Assembly (NCBI GenBank): GCA_021234155.1
Contig: JAJEKV010000148.1
Location: 560,710-624,709, forward strand
From: Isoetes taiwanensis
Lineage: Eukaryota > Streptophyta > Lycopodiopsida > Isoetales > Isoetaceae
DNA length: 64,000 nt
Reading direction: 5' to 3'
Of the stretch, positions 35,040 to 47,735 are shown piece by piece; the first letter of the stretch is position 1; each line of letters opens with the position of its first letter. Under the pieces are notes generated by a model, which worked only from the letters and a program-made list of their open reading frames with translations, ran no database searches and was not told the DNA's origin. A program made the translations under genes and the position numbers.

Positions 35040-35375
35040 TTGGTAAAAAAATGTTTTGACGAATTTTTTGACTATTTTTTTGACGATTTTTTTGACATTT
35101 GTTCTGACGATTTTTTTGACGATTTTTCTGACGTTTTTCGGCGATTGTTACGGCGTTTTTCGGCGATTTATCGGCGAACCTTGGCGATTTTTACGACAAT
35201 CGTCGAGGAAAAGCCCGGCGATTTTTCTTGGCGATCTTTGGACGATTTTTACGGGCTTGATCGTCGGTAAAATCGTCGGATAAATCGTCGGCCGATAGGG
35301 TCCGGCGGTTGTCTATTTTGTGAAGACTATCGGCGATTTTTACGGCAGCCTTGAAACGGGCATTCTCTTGTAGTG
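35040..35375 (-). mobile_element. CACTA transposon terminus with subterminal repeats
   Basis: On the minus strand the sequence starts CACTACAAGAGAATGCCC at 35375, the canonical CACTA TIR. It is followed by dense short repeats of TCGCCGATAG and AAAATCGTC type (GACGATTTTT on plus), typical subterminal transposase-binding arrays. The element would extend leftward. The opposite TIR was not found, so it is either truncated near 35040 or its other end is diverged. Plus-strand frames here (35040-35283) are repeat artefacts. Confidence 0.7.
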
Positions 35376-35384
35376 GCATGAAAT

Positions 35385-35880
35385 GAGCTTGCAGCAGTAA
35401 AGGCGATCCATTACAATATAAATGGAATCATAACTGCTTTCGAGTTAAGGCAAACCCACAATAAAATCCATCTGAGACACTTTCCCATTTAGCATCTGGG
35501 ATATCCAAAGGTTGCAACTCAGCGGCAATCTTACGAGAAGCTTTCACTTTCGACATGGTAGGCATCTCGCTACATAATTTAGTATTTCCTTTTTTCATGC
35601 CGGGCCAAAGAAGTGTTTACGAACTTTGTGAAGTATTTTACGAATGCGGGTGACGATACTAGGCTGTCATGAGCTTCCTTTAAAATTCTTTGTTTTTAAG
35701 CTCTACATTATCGGTATACATAGTCGATTACGATAGAACAATTTAGACCCTTCAATCTGTGGGACCCTTGCTTTGACCTTGCTCAAGTGTTGTTATTATA
35801 GATTAGATAATGAGAATCTTCTGGATTAAGCGACTTAAGTTGATGTCCCAGCGATTAATAGCAATTCTAATTGCGGCCTG
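35385..35880 (-). pseudogene. Ty3/gypsy integrase fragment
   Basis: The minus strand, across frameshifts, reads IRKILHKVRKHFFGP (zinc-binding domain region), then ELQPLDIPDAKWESVS and MDFIVGLP, the start of the integrase catalytic core of plant gypsy elements, with the first aspartate in MDF. It is interrupted at the CACTA terminus near 35376. Nothing downstream is preserved here. Confidence 0.75.
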
Positions 35881-37689
35881 GGGGTAAGCATGAAAAGGGT
35901 GGGCAAAAAAAAGTGCAGTATTTTACATTTACAAATTCAAAATGTAAGGAAATCCCTCCCATAAAAATTATTATTCTTGGAATGAATCATTAATAGGGCA
36001 AATAATTTTGAACTCTCCTCCCACTCTCGTTCAACCTCCCTCCAGCTTTCGAACCTCCATATCAGAAAAGCTTGACTATATTGAACCTCCATAGCCAAGA
36101 TCGGGACCTCCATGGCCAAAGCTTGCATTTTTGGAATTTGAAGCACCCGGGGAAAGAGATCATGGAAGCGACTTGGAACAAAGACATCTCAAGGAAATCT
36201 CCTCATAACAAACACAGCAAAGCCCGCCAAAGTCTCCCACTAGAGCGCCTTTCGAAAACTCAAAGAGTGGGTCTTCTTGGTCAGGAGGTCTTTGCCAGGT
36301 TTGACAAAGGTCGACATCAGGTAGCTTATGAGCAACAATTTTGATAGCATGTTTCCAAGGCTAGTGCAAATAGTGCAGGATGTTTGGGGTTGAAGCCCTA
36401 TTTGTTAGGGGTTATCAAGTCACGGAGTTAAGCCTATTTGGATGGTAGATTTTTTACGTGTATGAGCCGTTTTTTTGTAGGAAGGACATTGCAAATCATC
36501 ACATTCCATGCACTTCATTACAAAGGAGTAAGCATTGATTGGGATGAGGTGAAAGCAAGTGCAAGTCTTCATTCAAAGGCTCTAAAAAAGAATATGACTG
36601 ACGAGAATTAGCTTCTGATAAAGTCTTCCAATGTTAAAGCTACTAAATGTATGCCTCGGGTAGAATTGGGGGGCGGTTGGAAATGATGAAAAGGTGGAGG
36701 GAAAGAAAGAGCATTGGATTACGCCTCCATGCTTGATGAAATCTGAGACTTTAAAAAAAGAAAAGGAAAACAATGGAAATTGAGCTGTTGAAGCATGAGA
36801 GTGATAAGAACTTTTTGACAAGATTTATGCGGGGAATAAAGATGCACAAATATGTGCTGATTCAACATTATGGCGGAGGTTTAAAAGCAAGCGGGGGAAA
36901 CCAAGCCCGATGTGCAAATGGCTTTGGCATCCCACTTAGAGGAGGAGAAATCAAGTTATATTAGCGACTTAGATGCTCTAATGATTCTCATTGATTGTTT
37001 AAAGGCTGATTTGAAGGATTTGGAAGTTAATTCCAAGCTGTGAGAATAGAATAAAGGAGATGACTAAGCATTTGGAAAGATCGGACCGATAGGCACCCAG
37101 CTCCCATACTCGACATTTGACAAGGCGGTAGCTTCATCCTCACATATTACCAATACTTGCGGCCAGTTTGCAATCATTGCCTTGACTTCGACCATGGTAA
37201 TATCTCCACTTTGTGATCATACATATTGTCTATTTTGTCTTGTATTGGGGTTTCAACGGCGAATACATGTGTACATGATTGTTCATGGTCAGGGGACCTG
37301 TGCCTTTTAGGAATCCCTTCTAAAAGGTACATCTATTTCTATTTTCATTACATAATTAGTTTGGTGTACTTAGATGTAGTTAGTTTCCATCGCATTACAT
37401 AAGCTTGTATTAGCATTTGATTTGGCGTGGTTTTGTCTTTACTGTAAAGAGGAAATGTATTTGCTTCTGTTCTTTACATTTACATGTGCCATGAAGTGCT
37501 TTTCTGGAATTCCTTTACAAGGTGTATTAATAGGGTGTATTGCATATGACTGTACTTTGCATTTACATGTGATTAGAAATGCATATGAATTTAGTATTTG
37601 ACTTTCCTTTACATTCAATGCTGAATGATGTATTTGATAGGGTGTATTGATAAAATATTTTGTTCTTTACATTTTACATATGTTCTGAA
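35881..37689. other. No gene recognised
   Basis: Low-confidence frames only. The part just before 37690 is AT-rich with repeated CATTTACATGTG-like phrases. It may include copia LTR or gag remnants upstream of the integrase, but I could not identify any. Confidence 0.4.
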
Positions 37690-38336
37690 ATGCATTTCAA
37701 TTCTGTTTGGAAAAGCTGTCGAAAATGTTCTGCATGTACCACGTTTGCAAAAGAATCTCTTGTCAGTCAGCAGACTAACTGATGCAGGAAGTGAAATCAA
37801 ATTTTCTACCTCTAGTTGTGAGGTGCTAGATGCAGATGGGCGAGTGCTGATTCGAGCAATACGGAAGGGCGACTTATATGAGATTCTTGGTTCACCTAGA
37901 ATCGAAGAATTACATTATCTGCGTGAAGCTCATACGAGCAAACATTATGGCATTCTGAGGGCTTGGGCATGCTCGCCCCCTTTCGGATGGAATTTCTGGT
38001 CAAGCAAGGATTTGTGAAGATTGGCAAGGTATCCACCGGACTTCGCAACATTTGTTTACAATGCAAGATCACAAGGGAGATTCCGACTTCCACTTCACAT
38101 GCAAAAGCAGAGGCTTGCTTCTGCTGCCCGACCTATGTGGTCCAATCCGGTCCGGCTACATCTGCGGGGATCAAAATATTTCCTTGTGTTCTATTTGTAT
38201 ATTTACTCAAAACTAAGAATCAATGCTTTGAATATTTTTGCATTTTCAAGCATTTGGTTGAAAAGGAGGCGGAGATCAAATCTTAGCCTTAAGATCGACA
38301 ATGGAGGTGAATTTTTGCTCTCACGGCATTTGAGGA
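37690..38336 (+). pseudogene. Ty1/copia pol (pre-integrase and integrase), 5' part
   Basis: The plus strand reads ENVLHVPRLQKNLLSVSRLT, GRVLIRAIRKGDLYEI, then after shifts CFEYFCIFKHLVEKEA and LKIDNGGEFLLSRH, the GAG-pre-integrase and catalytic core of copia elements (the DNGGEF motif). The frame is cut at A38336 by HelD2 and resumes at 58363. Several frameshifts show that the element is dead. Confidence 0.88.
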
Positions 38337-38500
38337 TCTTATATTATAATGTTATCACAGTAAGTAGTGCAGAGCCCTAAATTGGGCGGTCGGGATTAAT
38401 CTACCCAGCGGTGTAGATGATGTCACGTTAAAAGCCTTTTAGCTAAAAAAAGCAAAAAAAGGGGTTTAGGCATTATTAGGGTTTGTTAGTTTTTTTTGCT

Positions 38501-39048
38501 ATGGCGACCCACGGCGACCACGGTGCCAAAGGAAAACCTAGGCCCTATGATTTTGCCTTGCTTCCCAAATATTGGGGTGGGTTTGCTTTCGGCCATGGAT
38601 TACGGAGATTACCAAAGCGGCTATACAATTTAAGGCTCATCACGCCCTTCAATCCATTCATCTTCGCCGCCCTCGAAGTTATTGATGAAGACACGATATC
38701 CATAGCCGCACATTTTCTAGCTCATTGGGGTATTTAGATTGGATAAATTATCTTTGGATTTCGACCAAGGGTGTCGTCTTTTGTAGCCCATTCTTTGTAG
38801 GTATGCTTTCGCCATTTCTTCTTTGTTATGCCATTGCTGTGACATACTATGCATAGTAATTTTGAGAGCTTTTTATGATGCAGGGGTTAAAGGAGCTATA
38901 CCTGGAAGAAAGTTTGATTGAAGACCTGGATAAAGAATGGTTTAATGAGCTCGCCTTGCATAATTCGCAGCTGCAAACCCACCCCAATCTAGATGCCAGC
39001 ATATTACAGGAGCTTACATGTTGCAGGCAGTTGATGCAAGAGATGCAA
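38501..39048 (+). pseudogene. COI1-like gene fragment captured in HelD2
   Basis: Second copy of the fragment in HelD1. Exon 1 (38501-38800) begins GKPRPYDFALLPKYWGGF but is frame-broken where HelD1 is open. An 83 bp GT-AG intron (38801-38883) is conserved in length. Exon 2 (38884 onward) reads GLKELYLEESLIEDLDKEWF and NELALHNSQLQTHPNLDA. Exon 2 is more intact here than in HelD1. Many differences from HelD1 fall at CAG/CTG positions. The CACTA-type element interrupts it at 39048. Confidence 0.82.
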
Positions 39049-39149
39049 CACAAGGCCCTCAAAAATGAACTTGCAGTAAAAATCAGTATTAGAACCAGTA
39101 TATATGTGATTTTTTTGTACGACAACTCACAGTGTCAACAAAAACCATG

Positions 39150-39570
39150 TGTTCATCATGGTTTTGTAAAACCGCTAGTAGTTCATATTGTTTTTTGGTA
39201 CTAATTCTAAATTTTTGACTAGTTTCTAGAAATCGTCATTAGTTTGTAAGATGGTTTTTAAGCAGACATTAAATTTGGAAAACCATTGCTAGTTTATATC
39301 ATGTTTACTTATGTGAGTTCTACATCGTACATTAGTTTTTTGAAATCATTACTAGTTTCGGAGATGTGTTAAAAAACCAATGCTACTTCATATCATGTTT
39401 AATTACGCGAGTTCTACATCGTATAATAGTTTCCTGCAATCATTATTAGTTTGGGAGATGTGTTGTAAGCATATATTAATTTTGCAAAACTATTGCTAGT
39501 TCATACCATAATGCATTCTAAGTTTTACAATGTGGTTTCTTGAAATCATCATTGATTTATGGGATGATTT
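39150..39570. repeat. Subterminal tandem repeat, about 100-115 bp unit
   Basis: About four diverged units share TGAAATCATTA(C/T)TAGTTT, GGAGATGTGTT, AAACCATTGCTAGTT and GAGTTCTACATCGTA. The position just inside the left TIR fits the CACTA pattern of subterminal repeats. Confidence 0.7.
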
Positions 39571-40379
39571 TTACATATGCATTTTCAATATTATAATTTG
39601 GGATGTTTCACATGCTAGTTGTCATTATCATATATGTTTTTCAACATATATTTTATATACTATCATGTCTTTTCGTCTCAGTTCAAAAAGCATGTTAAAT
39701 TTCGCAAAGATGTTATTGTTTTTGGACGTGGGTATTCACTATGCTCTTAATAGTTTATTATAATCTAGTTATCTTGCATCTTTTATTATAGAATGGCTAG
39801 TAATTCCAATTTCTATATTACAATTTGTGTGGAGCGTAATTTTTGTAAACATAAATTTCTATTTTTAGCAGGGCCACCTTAATGGGGGTACATCACTTCC
39901 TTCCTAAACTTTCCACGTGGTTATCCACGTCAGTTAAATTCAATTCTGACCATTATGCATTCATGGCTAGTAAAATTCAAACCCTCTAGAAAATAAGCTC
40001 TGGCTCTTTTGACAACGGCTTTCCCAATCCAATCTGTAGCATGTGCTAGCAACAAAATGAATAGATAGTTCATAGGTACTCTCTCTTATGGTTGGTTTTG
40101 TACTTAGGCTATGCGAAAATATGATTGAGCAGAAGGAAAATTCCCGCATGCAAATCCATTGCTTGGGCAATGGGATGACCGATCCATTCATGCATGTGTG
40201 AAACCATTTGCATAGGAAGGGAAATTTGCAATCCCTTGCTTGCCTTTATAAATAGAGAATGCCCTTATCTATATTATGAATATCTAACCATGCTTCAAAT
40301 TTGACAATCATATATCTTAGGTATGGAGGGCAAGAAGTATATATATATACAAGTTTTTGTACTATGAGGGACTGTACAA

Positions 40380-41645
40380 AGCCGAATATAAGCCAAATGC
40401 ATAGCCATCCGATGAAGATTCTAAAAAGATTCTCTTAGAGTCTCCAAGGCTATAAAAAGATTCCCCAAGGTTCTTTGAGATTCAATGTTCCCTTATATTC
40501 CCCAAGACCCCCTGATGATTCCTAAACATTCCCTTAGATTGCCCAATATTTTATGAAAATTCCCCTGCAAAATACACTTAGTGTGAAAGATTCCTTTAAG
40601 ATTCAAAAAGATTCCCTAGATTCCCTATATTCTTAAGGTTATACAAAGATTTGCCTAGAATTCCAAAGATTCCTCTAGATTCTCCAAGATTCCATGTAGA
40701 TTCCCCTAAATTTTCTTAGATTCTAGAAAAATTTCCTAAATTCTCCAAGATTCCATCAAGATTCCTCTAGATTCTCAAAGATTTTTTTAAGATTCCATAG
40801 ATTCCCTAGTATATTCTTGAGATTCCCCTAGATTCTCAAATATTATCTTAAGATTCCTCTAGATTACCTAAGTTTCTATGTAGATTCTCCTACATTCCCT
40901 TAGATTTTATGAAGATTCCCCTAGATTCTACAAGATTCCATTAAGATTCACTACATTCTCAAGAGGAATTTGTACAAATTTGACTAGAAGCCAAATCTAA
41001 ATTCGAATGAAGATTCTATAAAAAAATTTCTACATTCTTCAAGACTACGGAAAGATCCCGGATGCTTTGAGATTCCATCAATGTTAGTTAAATTCTTTAA
41101 GATTCCATAAACATTCCCTTAGATTGTCCAATATTTTTATGAAGATTCCCCACAAAACACACCCGATTGCAAAAGATTCACCTAGATTTCCTAAGATTCC
41201 ACAAAGCTTCCCTAGATTCTTAAGGTTCCACAAAGATTTCCCTAGATTTCCAAAGATTATCCCAAGATTTCTCTAGATTCCTCAAGATTCTATGTAGATT
41301 CTCCTAGGTTCTATAAAGATTCCACAAAATTCTCCAAGATTCCATCAAGATTCCTCTAAATTCTCAAAGATTTTGTGAAGATTCCTTTAGATTCCCATAG
41401 ATTACGAAAGATCTTCTTCAGATTCCCTTAGATTCCATAAGATTCTCTTCAGATTCCCTTAGATTCCTAAGTATTATCCCAAGATTCCTCTAGATTTTCC
41501 AAGTTTCTATGTAGATTCTCTTTAGATTTCCTTAGATTCTATAAAGATTCCCCTAGGTTCTCTTCTGACTCTCATAGATTCCCTAAGATTCTTTTGAGAT
41601 TCCTTTAGATTCTCTAAGATCTTATGAAGATTCCCCTAGATTCTA
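40380..41645. repeat. GATTCCCTAGATTCT minisatellite with higher-order period
   Basis: About 1.25 kb of a short degenerate unit (GATTCCCCTAGATTCTC, AAGATTCCAT). Two longer blocks, 40380-40970 and 40971-41645, begin with the same non-repeat phrase (TTTGTAC..., AGAAGCCAAAT...GAAGATTCT) and share ACATTCCCTTAGATTG(C/T)CC at matching places, so a period of about 600 bp was duplicated as a whole. Confidence 0.8.
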
Positions 41646-41736
41646 AGATTTGACATTGGCTCCAACTGCCGAACATGAACATGATACATTATCAATATTG
41701 AATTTGGACCTTCGATCTAGCCTGAGACTACAATAT

Positions 41737-42117
41737 TTATAAGGATAAAATAGAGATTGTGGATTTGTGCGGGTTGTATTTTAACTTCACAAAACCAAGC
41801 TTACTAAAAATTACAAGGCCTAAAGCACTTACAAAGAGCGTCCCTCTTTGTGCAATAATAGAATGCAACCTAACGGCAACGTTATCTGGAGCGTGAGGAC
41901 CTGGCATGTACAGGCCGAAATGAGTCGATTCCGAAACTTCAAACCCGTTTTTGCTTTTACAGGCAACGCCATAGCCATAGCGACCATAGAAGAGATTTTC
42001 TAAAACAGAAGAAATTTTCATTTTGAAAGTTTGATGCTGCCCATGCCACCGGAATACATGCTGCTCTAGGTTTCCAGTATTTTTTCGGCCATATTTGCAA
42101 TAGAGGGGTCCAACCAT
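41737..42117 (-). other. Open frame inside CACTA-type element, unrecognised
   Basis: 126 codons from an ATG on the minus strand (MVGPLYCKYGRKNTGNLEQH start). The middle segment ENLFYGRYGYGVACKSKNGF looks protein-like, but I recognise no family. It may be a captured exon or chance. Confidence 0.25.
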
Positions 42118-42664
42118 GGCGATTTGTTGTAGCGAGACCTTGGGCGATCATCCACAATTTCTTCTTTCTTGTAGCATTTCAAGGTATATGGCTCTGGGAT
42201 TTTGTTTCTCCTTTGGCTTTCATCGCTTCACTGATCTGTTAAAAATGCACGGGATTCATTAAATGGCATTTGAAGCTAAAGAGCAAAGGCCCTATCTCTC
42301 AAGAATAGACTCTTGATATGCAGGCCCCAAATTTTTTTGGCATTGCTTGTCTTTCCTGGGTTCTAAGATGTATGAATCTGCAGTACAAATGGGAAACTGT
42401 TGGATTCAATTGTGAGGATGGTGTCTATGGTGGCAGCATGGCAGAATATGGAGGGAATCCTTCCGATGGCCTGTCCTGCGCAAATCATCCTCGGAATCTT
42501 AAGGGTTAGTGGATTCTGCAATTTTGAGTTATCTTCCTGTGTATTTTGAATGGCAGCTTAGAAGGCTTAAGTTGTTGCTGTTTCTGCAATGAACTCTGGT
42601 GGCTAGACTTCTTCTAGTCTAGTAGATTCGATGGCCGAAAGTTCTCATAGTCTGGTTTCATGTT

Positions 42665-43085
42665 CTCAATTGCGACTTCTTAACCACATCCCAAGTGTAG
42701 AAGACCAAAACACCCTTCAATAACCTAGCAAGACACAGGGTTTACGTTTGGGATACCGAAACATGGTCATTTTCATGGATACCTTGGTGCACCATCTCTA
42801 AACATGCATGCAGAGCCATGGCCACTGAAAAAATGGGGTTCGGATATATCAGTTGTCCAGAATAATCCCAAACAATGGCTACTGCAAAAGTGGCTCTTGA
42901 CTTCTAATTGCCACACCGGGAGGAGAATAGATCCAAATCCCATTCTGTCGGTTCCTATTAGTTCAGTCTTCAACTACAACTTCTCGACCATTTCCCAAGT
43001 GCAAACGACCAAAATGCGACTTCATAACGTAAACCCTTCAATAACATAGCAACACACAGAGTTTACGTTTCGGAGACCATATCCT
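42665..43085. repeat. Diverged direct duplication
   Basis: The phrases CCCAAGTG, CCCTTCAATAAC(C/A)TAGCAA and AGTTTACGTTT/GGGTTTACGTTT recur about 300 bp apart (around 42680-42760 and 42985-43070). Non-coding. Confidence 0.55.
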
Positions 43086-44247
43086 AGTCAGATTCGACCA
43101 AGATCTTGCATAGTGTCATCTTGTAATGTTGAGGCCAGAAGATGGGCCCTTAAAACCTTCTGGAAGTCATTTGTCTCAAATGTTCTGTCCCTTCCACCTT
43201 GGCATGTTAGAGCCCGCATGTTGAGTCCATGTGGCATGTTTGAGCCAACTAGATGGTATGTTAAATCCTAGGGGCACAACATATGGTAAATCCTAAGGGC
43301 ATGACATGTCTTCACTTGGAGTGCCACATCATCATATTCCATGTCAACTGTTGTATATTTATATTTTCCCACTTACCTTATAGAAATTGCAAAATGACAC
43401 TTTACCGAATCATCATGCCAGTTTTGCCATGTCATCACCATAATTTGACAACTCATTGGCACACGTCACATTTTTACAACTGTTTCTCAATAGTAGTTGC
43501 ATTTGCATTGAATTTTTTTTTGAAAAGTCCACAAAGGCCTTTGGGATATGGCAGTATCTTAATTCGTTTCCTTTGAGTACTATAAGGGTGCATCCCCATA
43601 AGGAAAGAGTTGGATTTTCTTGACTTGTCAGCACAACCCTGATGCGTTGAAGATAATGGGAATGCTAACTTTCTGGCTGGTTTTGCCATGTGGCAAAGTC
43701 GGGCCAGGATAACGGCCTAATGGGAATGCACCCTAAGCACCTAAAGTCTAGGTATAAGTATATCCAAAACTCAAAGCATGTAGAATTGAAGTGCATTTAA
43801 AATTTCGACTAGACAAAATTATGCAATGCCACTAACCATACATATCACAAGTGACAAAGTTGAATAACAAAATGAAATTTGAGAAGCAAATTGAGGCTAT
43901 GTTTCTAAGATAGGGGTTTGGCCTGCTAACTCCACCCACTTCTGGAAATTCTAGACAAGTCAAACTATTTCCAACCATTTTTCTAGTTTTGAAAGCAAAA
44001 AAATCTGACAAAATACACTATAAAATGCCCTTATCAATAGTTTTTTTCGGTCATCTTAAATGCCAGGCCGCATTTTCTCTAGTTACTTAGATTGCTATTT
44101 TCAAACCATGATAAATTCCCACAAATAAGCAATAGGCCTACAAGAATTTTAGTTCAAATTATCCCGCCCTCCCACCCAATGGGCGGGATAAATTTGAAAA
44201 GCATGCCTTTATTTTTTTTTATTCAGTTATAAGATCGAAACCCTATT

Positions 44248-44430
44248 CTACTCCAACTGCGCCTCCAGCCGTCGCCGGCCTGGCTCCAAATGCGCCCCAA
44301 TGGCGAATCCATCTCCCGCTCCCTGCTCCAGCATCTCCTTGGCGAATCCAACTCCGGCGCCCTGCTCCAGCATCTCCTTGGCGGATCCAAATCCGGCCTT
44401 CTTCTCCTTTGCGGCTCCCCTGGTTTGCAT
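44248..44430 (-). other. GC-rich frame with 13-residue repeats
   Basis: A 39 bp unit is repeated (44302-44340, 44341-44379, partial third copy). On the minus strand it encodes AKEMLEQGAG(V/D)GF. It lies in a GC-rich island within AT-rich transposon DNA, suggesting captured gene sequence. Unrecognised. The plus strand is also open. Confidence 0.3.
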
Positions 44431-44815
44431 CTAATTGTTGTTCTCGTGAGTTTCAGGTTATTTTTATGTTTTCTTTCCTTTATCTGTGTTTGATTTTCGC
44501 CATGAACCAGAGTTCTTGTTAGGAGACTCTTTTCTGATTTTTTGTGAACAAGGAGCTGGGCGGCACACCATATCTATTTACCAGTACTACGCTTGATCTC
44601 TGCCATTCATCATCTTGCTTCTACTATCTTTAGGTTTAAATTTTTTTTGCAGATTGTCAAGAAACACATAGACGCAAGAGTGATGAAGTTAATGCAGTTT
44701 TTTAGCGGCCTTGGTTTTTTTCCGGCTTATCCGGATTACCTTAATCGTTTTGAAGTGCGAATGGAAGGCTTGGACCAGCTGTACATCCAGCACTTAGATC
44801 ATTGCTTTGCCCTGT

Positions 44816-45180
44816 AAAAGAGGCTACCTAGCATCCGTATATTTGATTCTGCGCTTCCAAGGTAGAGTAGTCTTCCTGATATTTGTTTGAACTGATATTT
44901 GTTTGAACTAGTTCAAAAAATTTAAAGTTTTACACTGATTTTCTTTGTTTCATACGTTGAAGGACTTTTTTTTTCCTTTGTTTGCGACAAAGGAGCTCCT
45001 TAGGCGTAAAAGAGCTACCTAGCATCTCTTTGTATATATTTCATTCTAAGCTTGTGGTGCAGTTCTCTTCGATATTTAGTTTGAACTAGTTGAGAAAATT
45101 TAAAGTCTTACACCTTGATTTTCTTTGTTCCATCCATTGAAGGACTATTTTTCTTTTTGTTTCGTGAAGAGTTTCTTGGT
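44816..45180. repeat. Tandem duplication, about 185 bp unit
   Basis: Two units share AAAAGAG(G)CTACCTAGCATC, GATATTTAGTTTGAACTAGTT and CATTGAAGGACT. They lie in the right half of the CACTA-type element. Confidence 0.65.
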
Positions 45181-47735
45181 GATGCGTTGGGGGCCTCTGT
45201 GACTAGATTGGGCGGTGTTTTTGCCCCTTTGTTGGCTGCCCCTTTGTTTGTTTTGTTACATGCGTTGTTATATAAAACTAGATCTAGCAGAACAATTTTC
45301 CCTAGGTGGAAATAGTCTAGAGTTAAAAGTTTTTTTCTTAGATATTAAAAGTTCTGAATGCTTAATAATCATATGATAGTGCTCTAGATGGATAAACAAT
45401 TTTTAGCTGGCTTTTGGAAAATAATTTGTTTACATTTGCGTGTAATGGATATGATGTAAGATTGTGATAATATCATATCCTGAATGGATCAATTTGGGTT
45501 CGATTCCCAAAAGGCTATATTAAAACATAAGCGAAGCACAAGTAAACCAAAAGCATGGATTAAGTAAAGAATTGATCAACAGTAGAAGAATAAAAAAAAT
45601 AATGACTAGTTTTCTTAAGAACCGTATTTAAGAAGCATGTAAAACAACAATAATTTTAAACCATGGCAATTTGCCACGTTATATGTTGTCCAACAAAATA
45701 TCACCCATTTTCAATTGCTAGAAAAATTAACTAAAATAATTATGTTATATTACCATAGAGAAAAATAGGGTGAAAAAAATGATATTAGCATATTTAAACC
45801 AAGTACATTTACCATATTGTGTATTCATGATTAATCATTATAAAGCACCATGAAAATTAACTAATGTAAAGCATCATGATAATTATGCACTTAAAATTAA
45901 AATGTCAATATACTGCAGAATATAGATGTGATCAAATACCAGTCTACGAAACTGGACATACTAAACAATAGTACATATCATATAGTTTAAGTTGTTACAA
46001 AGACCAATTAAGTTTTCTATGTTCAAGTACCATGTCACAAAACAATGTTAGCTTACCACCTTAGAAAAATATGTTGATGAACCATATTAGATAACTAGAC
46101 ATGGTTTGTAAACTTTTGAACCCACTAACATGTACTGATTTATGGATTTAATTTTCACCAACAAACCATGGAAAAAAAATCATGTTGGTTCAATTTTGGG
46201 GGCCTTGTGCAATAGCAAAGGCAAACCCTTCTTTCTACGATGCAAGATAATGGGGTCTTCTTCCATGTAAGTTTGAATATTTTGTTCCGTTTAAATGTCT
46301 TCTTGAGGTAGCAGAAACTTACACTATCATCCACTGTCAAATACCTTTTCCGCAGCCCAAAGGTAGCCGCCCTACACATTTTGTGCGATATCTCTGCTTA
46401 GAAAGCTCTGTTTGGTGTGAAATTTGATGCGTTTTGAAGCTGCTCAAGAGAACTTCTTGGAAAAGCCTATTTTGTTGACTATCAAGGCCGAATGAGGTAA
46501 TATGGAAACTTTAAAAAAATATATCTTATATTATAATGTTATGTAATGGACCACGCCCTAAATCGGACGGCTGAGATCGTTCAATGAAATTGGACGGCTT
46601 AGATGTTATGTTTTAACTTGCTTTTGCTTTAGGTTTTTCTGTTAGGTTTCTTATGCAAGAGCACCGTGGGCACTGTTACGTCTGGCCGTGGAGGTTGATC
46701 AAGCACGCTTTATGGCTTGGGCGTGGAGATGGGTAAGCGTTGCTAAGCATTCCGCCATCGAAACAAAGCGGTGGTAGATCACAAGGGGCCATCGACCAGG
46801 AAGGCAAAGGGCAAAGGCTAAGGCTAAGGCGAGGGGTAATGGCTAATGCATGGCGCAAATTAAATCCGCTATCGATGCATCGGCCGGACACCCATTGCCC
46901 ACATGGGCTTATCGGTTCTTCTTGAAGAGCTCTTCATCTCATCGAGCGAAGCTCTATGTTTCGTTTGAGGAACGACGCATGTGCATGTATAACAAAGAGT
47001 GCTACATTTCACTAGAGAAGTGTATTTTTGGCCAAGATCTTTGTTTCGAAGTTGAAGTGGTAAAGAAGGAGATCTTTGTTTCGAAGTTGAAGTGGTAAAG
47101 AAGGATTTGAGGTCGATGCCATGATATTGGACTAAAATCTATCCAAAATCTTCACTTTTACGGCGAAATAATCATAATGCCGGGACCAAAAGGGGGAAAT
47201 GGGGATTTTTCTGCAATGGACCTGCGGAACAAAGGAACGGTAAATGATTTGGGCGGATTTTAGAATTTAAGAGACCTTGGATCGGTGCTAGAATCGTGAT
47301 TCATTTCATTTCTTTGGTCAACTATAGACGTTGATGGCAGACATATGGAAGTGTACAAAGACAGGTGAATATAGTTCACCGAACAGTTGAAAATATCAAG
47401 AACATATCCCTGTTTTTATTTCATCATTGCTAATTATCTGCATTTTTTTCTAATTCTTATGCTTCTTACTGCATCTAAGAGCTTTTAGAATTTTTTGCTT
47501 GGCTTTCATTGCTCAGGTTAATCTGGCATCTGCAGGGATATGACTCTGATCTGGCCCCTCTATTGTGGCCAAAAATTCTATAATAAACTCCTGTGGCTTT
47601 TCCATTAGCATTCAACAAAATAGTCCTAAACCATGGGTCTGTTTAGTTGCAAGACGTGGCATCTTGCAAATTTATGCTTGATGAAGTATGGCATTTCAGA
47701 ATCTTGGAGATATTTATAGTTCCACTAGTAACGGT

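Larger units (their letters stand above)
39049..46209. mobile_element. CACTA-superfamily-type element, 7.2 kb, nested in HelD2
   Basis: Ends are CACAAGGCCCTCAAAA (39049) and the reverse complement of CACAAGGCCCCCAAAA (46209), so TIRs are about 22 bp with two mismatches. A 3 bp target duplication CAA lies at 39046-39048 and 46210-46212. HelD1 has the single CAA (TTG at 16920-16922). CAC...GTG ends plus a 3 bp duplication fit the CACTA superfamily. Subterminal AT-rich repeats lie at both ends. No transposase (TNP2/TNPD) frame was seen, so it appears non-autonomous. Confidence 0.85.

Noticed and set aside
35040-35283. Plus frames rich in FDDF and TIF
   Set aside because: Generated by the GACGATTTTT subterminal repeats of the CACTA end.
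45494-45510. Perfect T-arm-like hairpin TTGGG-TTCGATT-CCCAA
   Set aside because: No matching acceptor, D or anticodon arm in the 75 bp upstream; not a tRNA gene, at most a SINE remnant.
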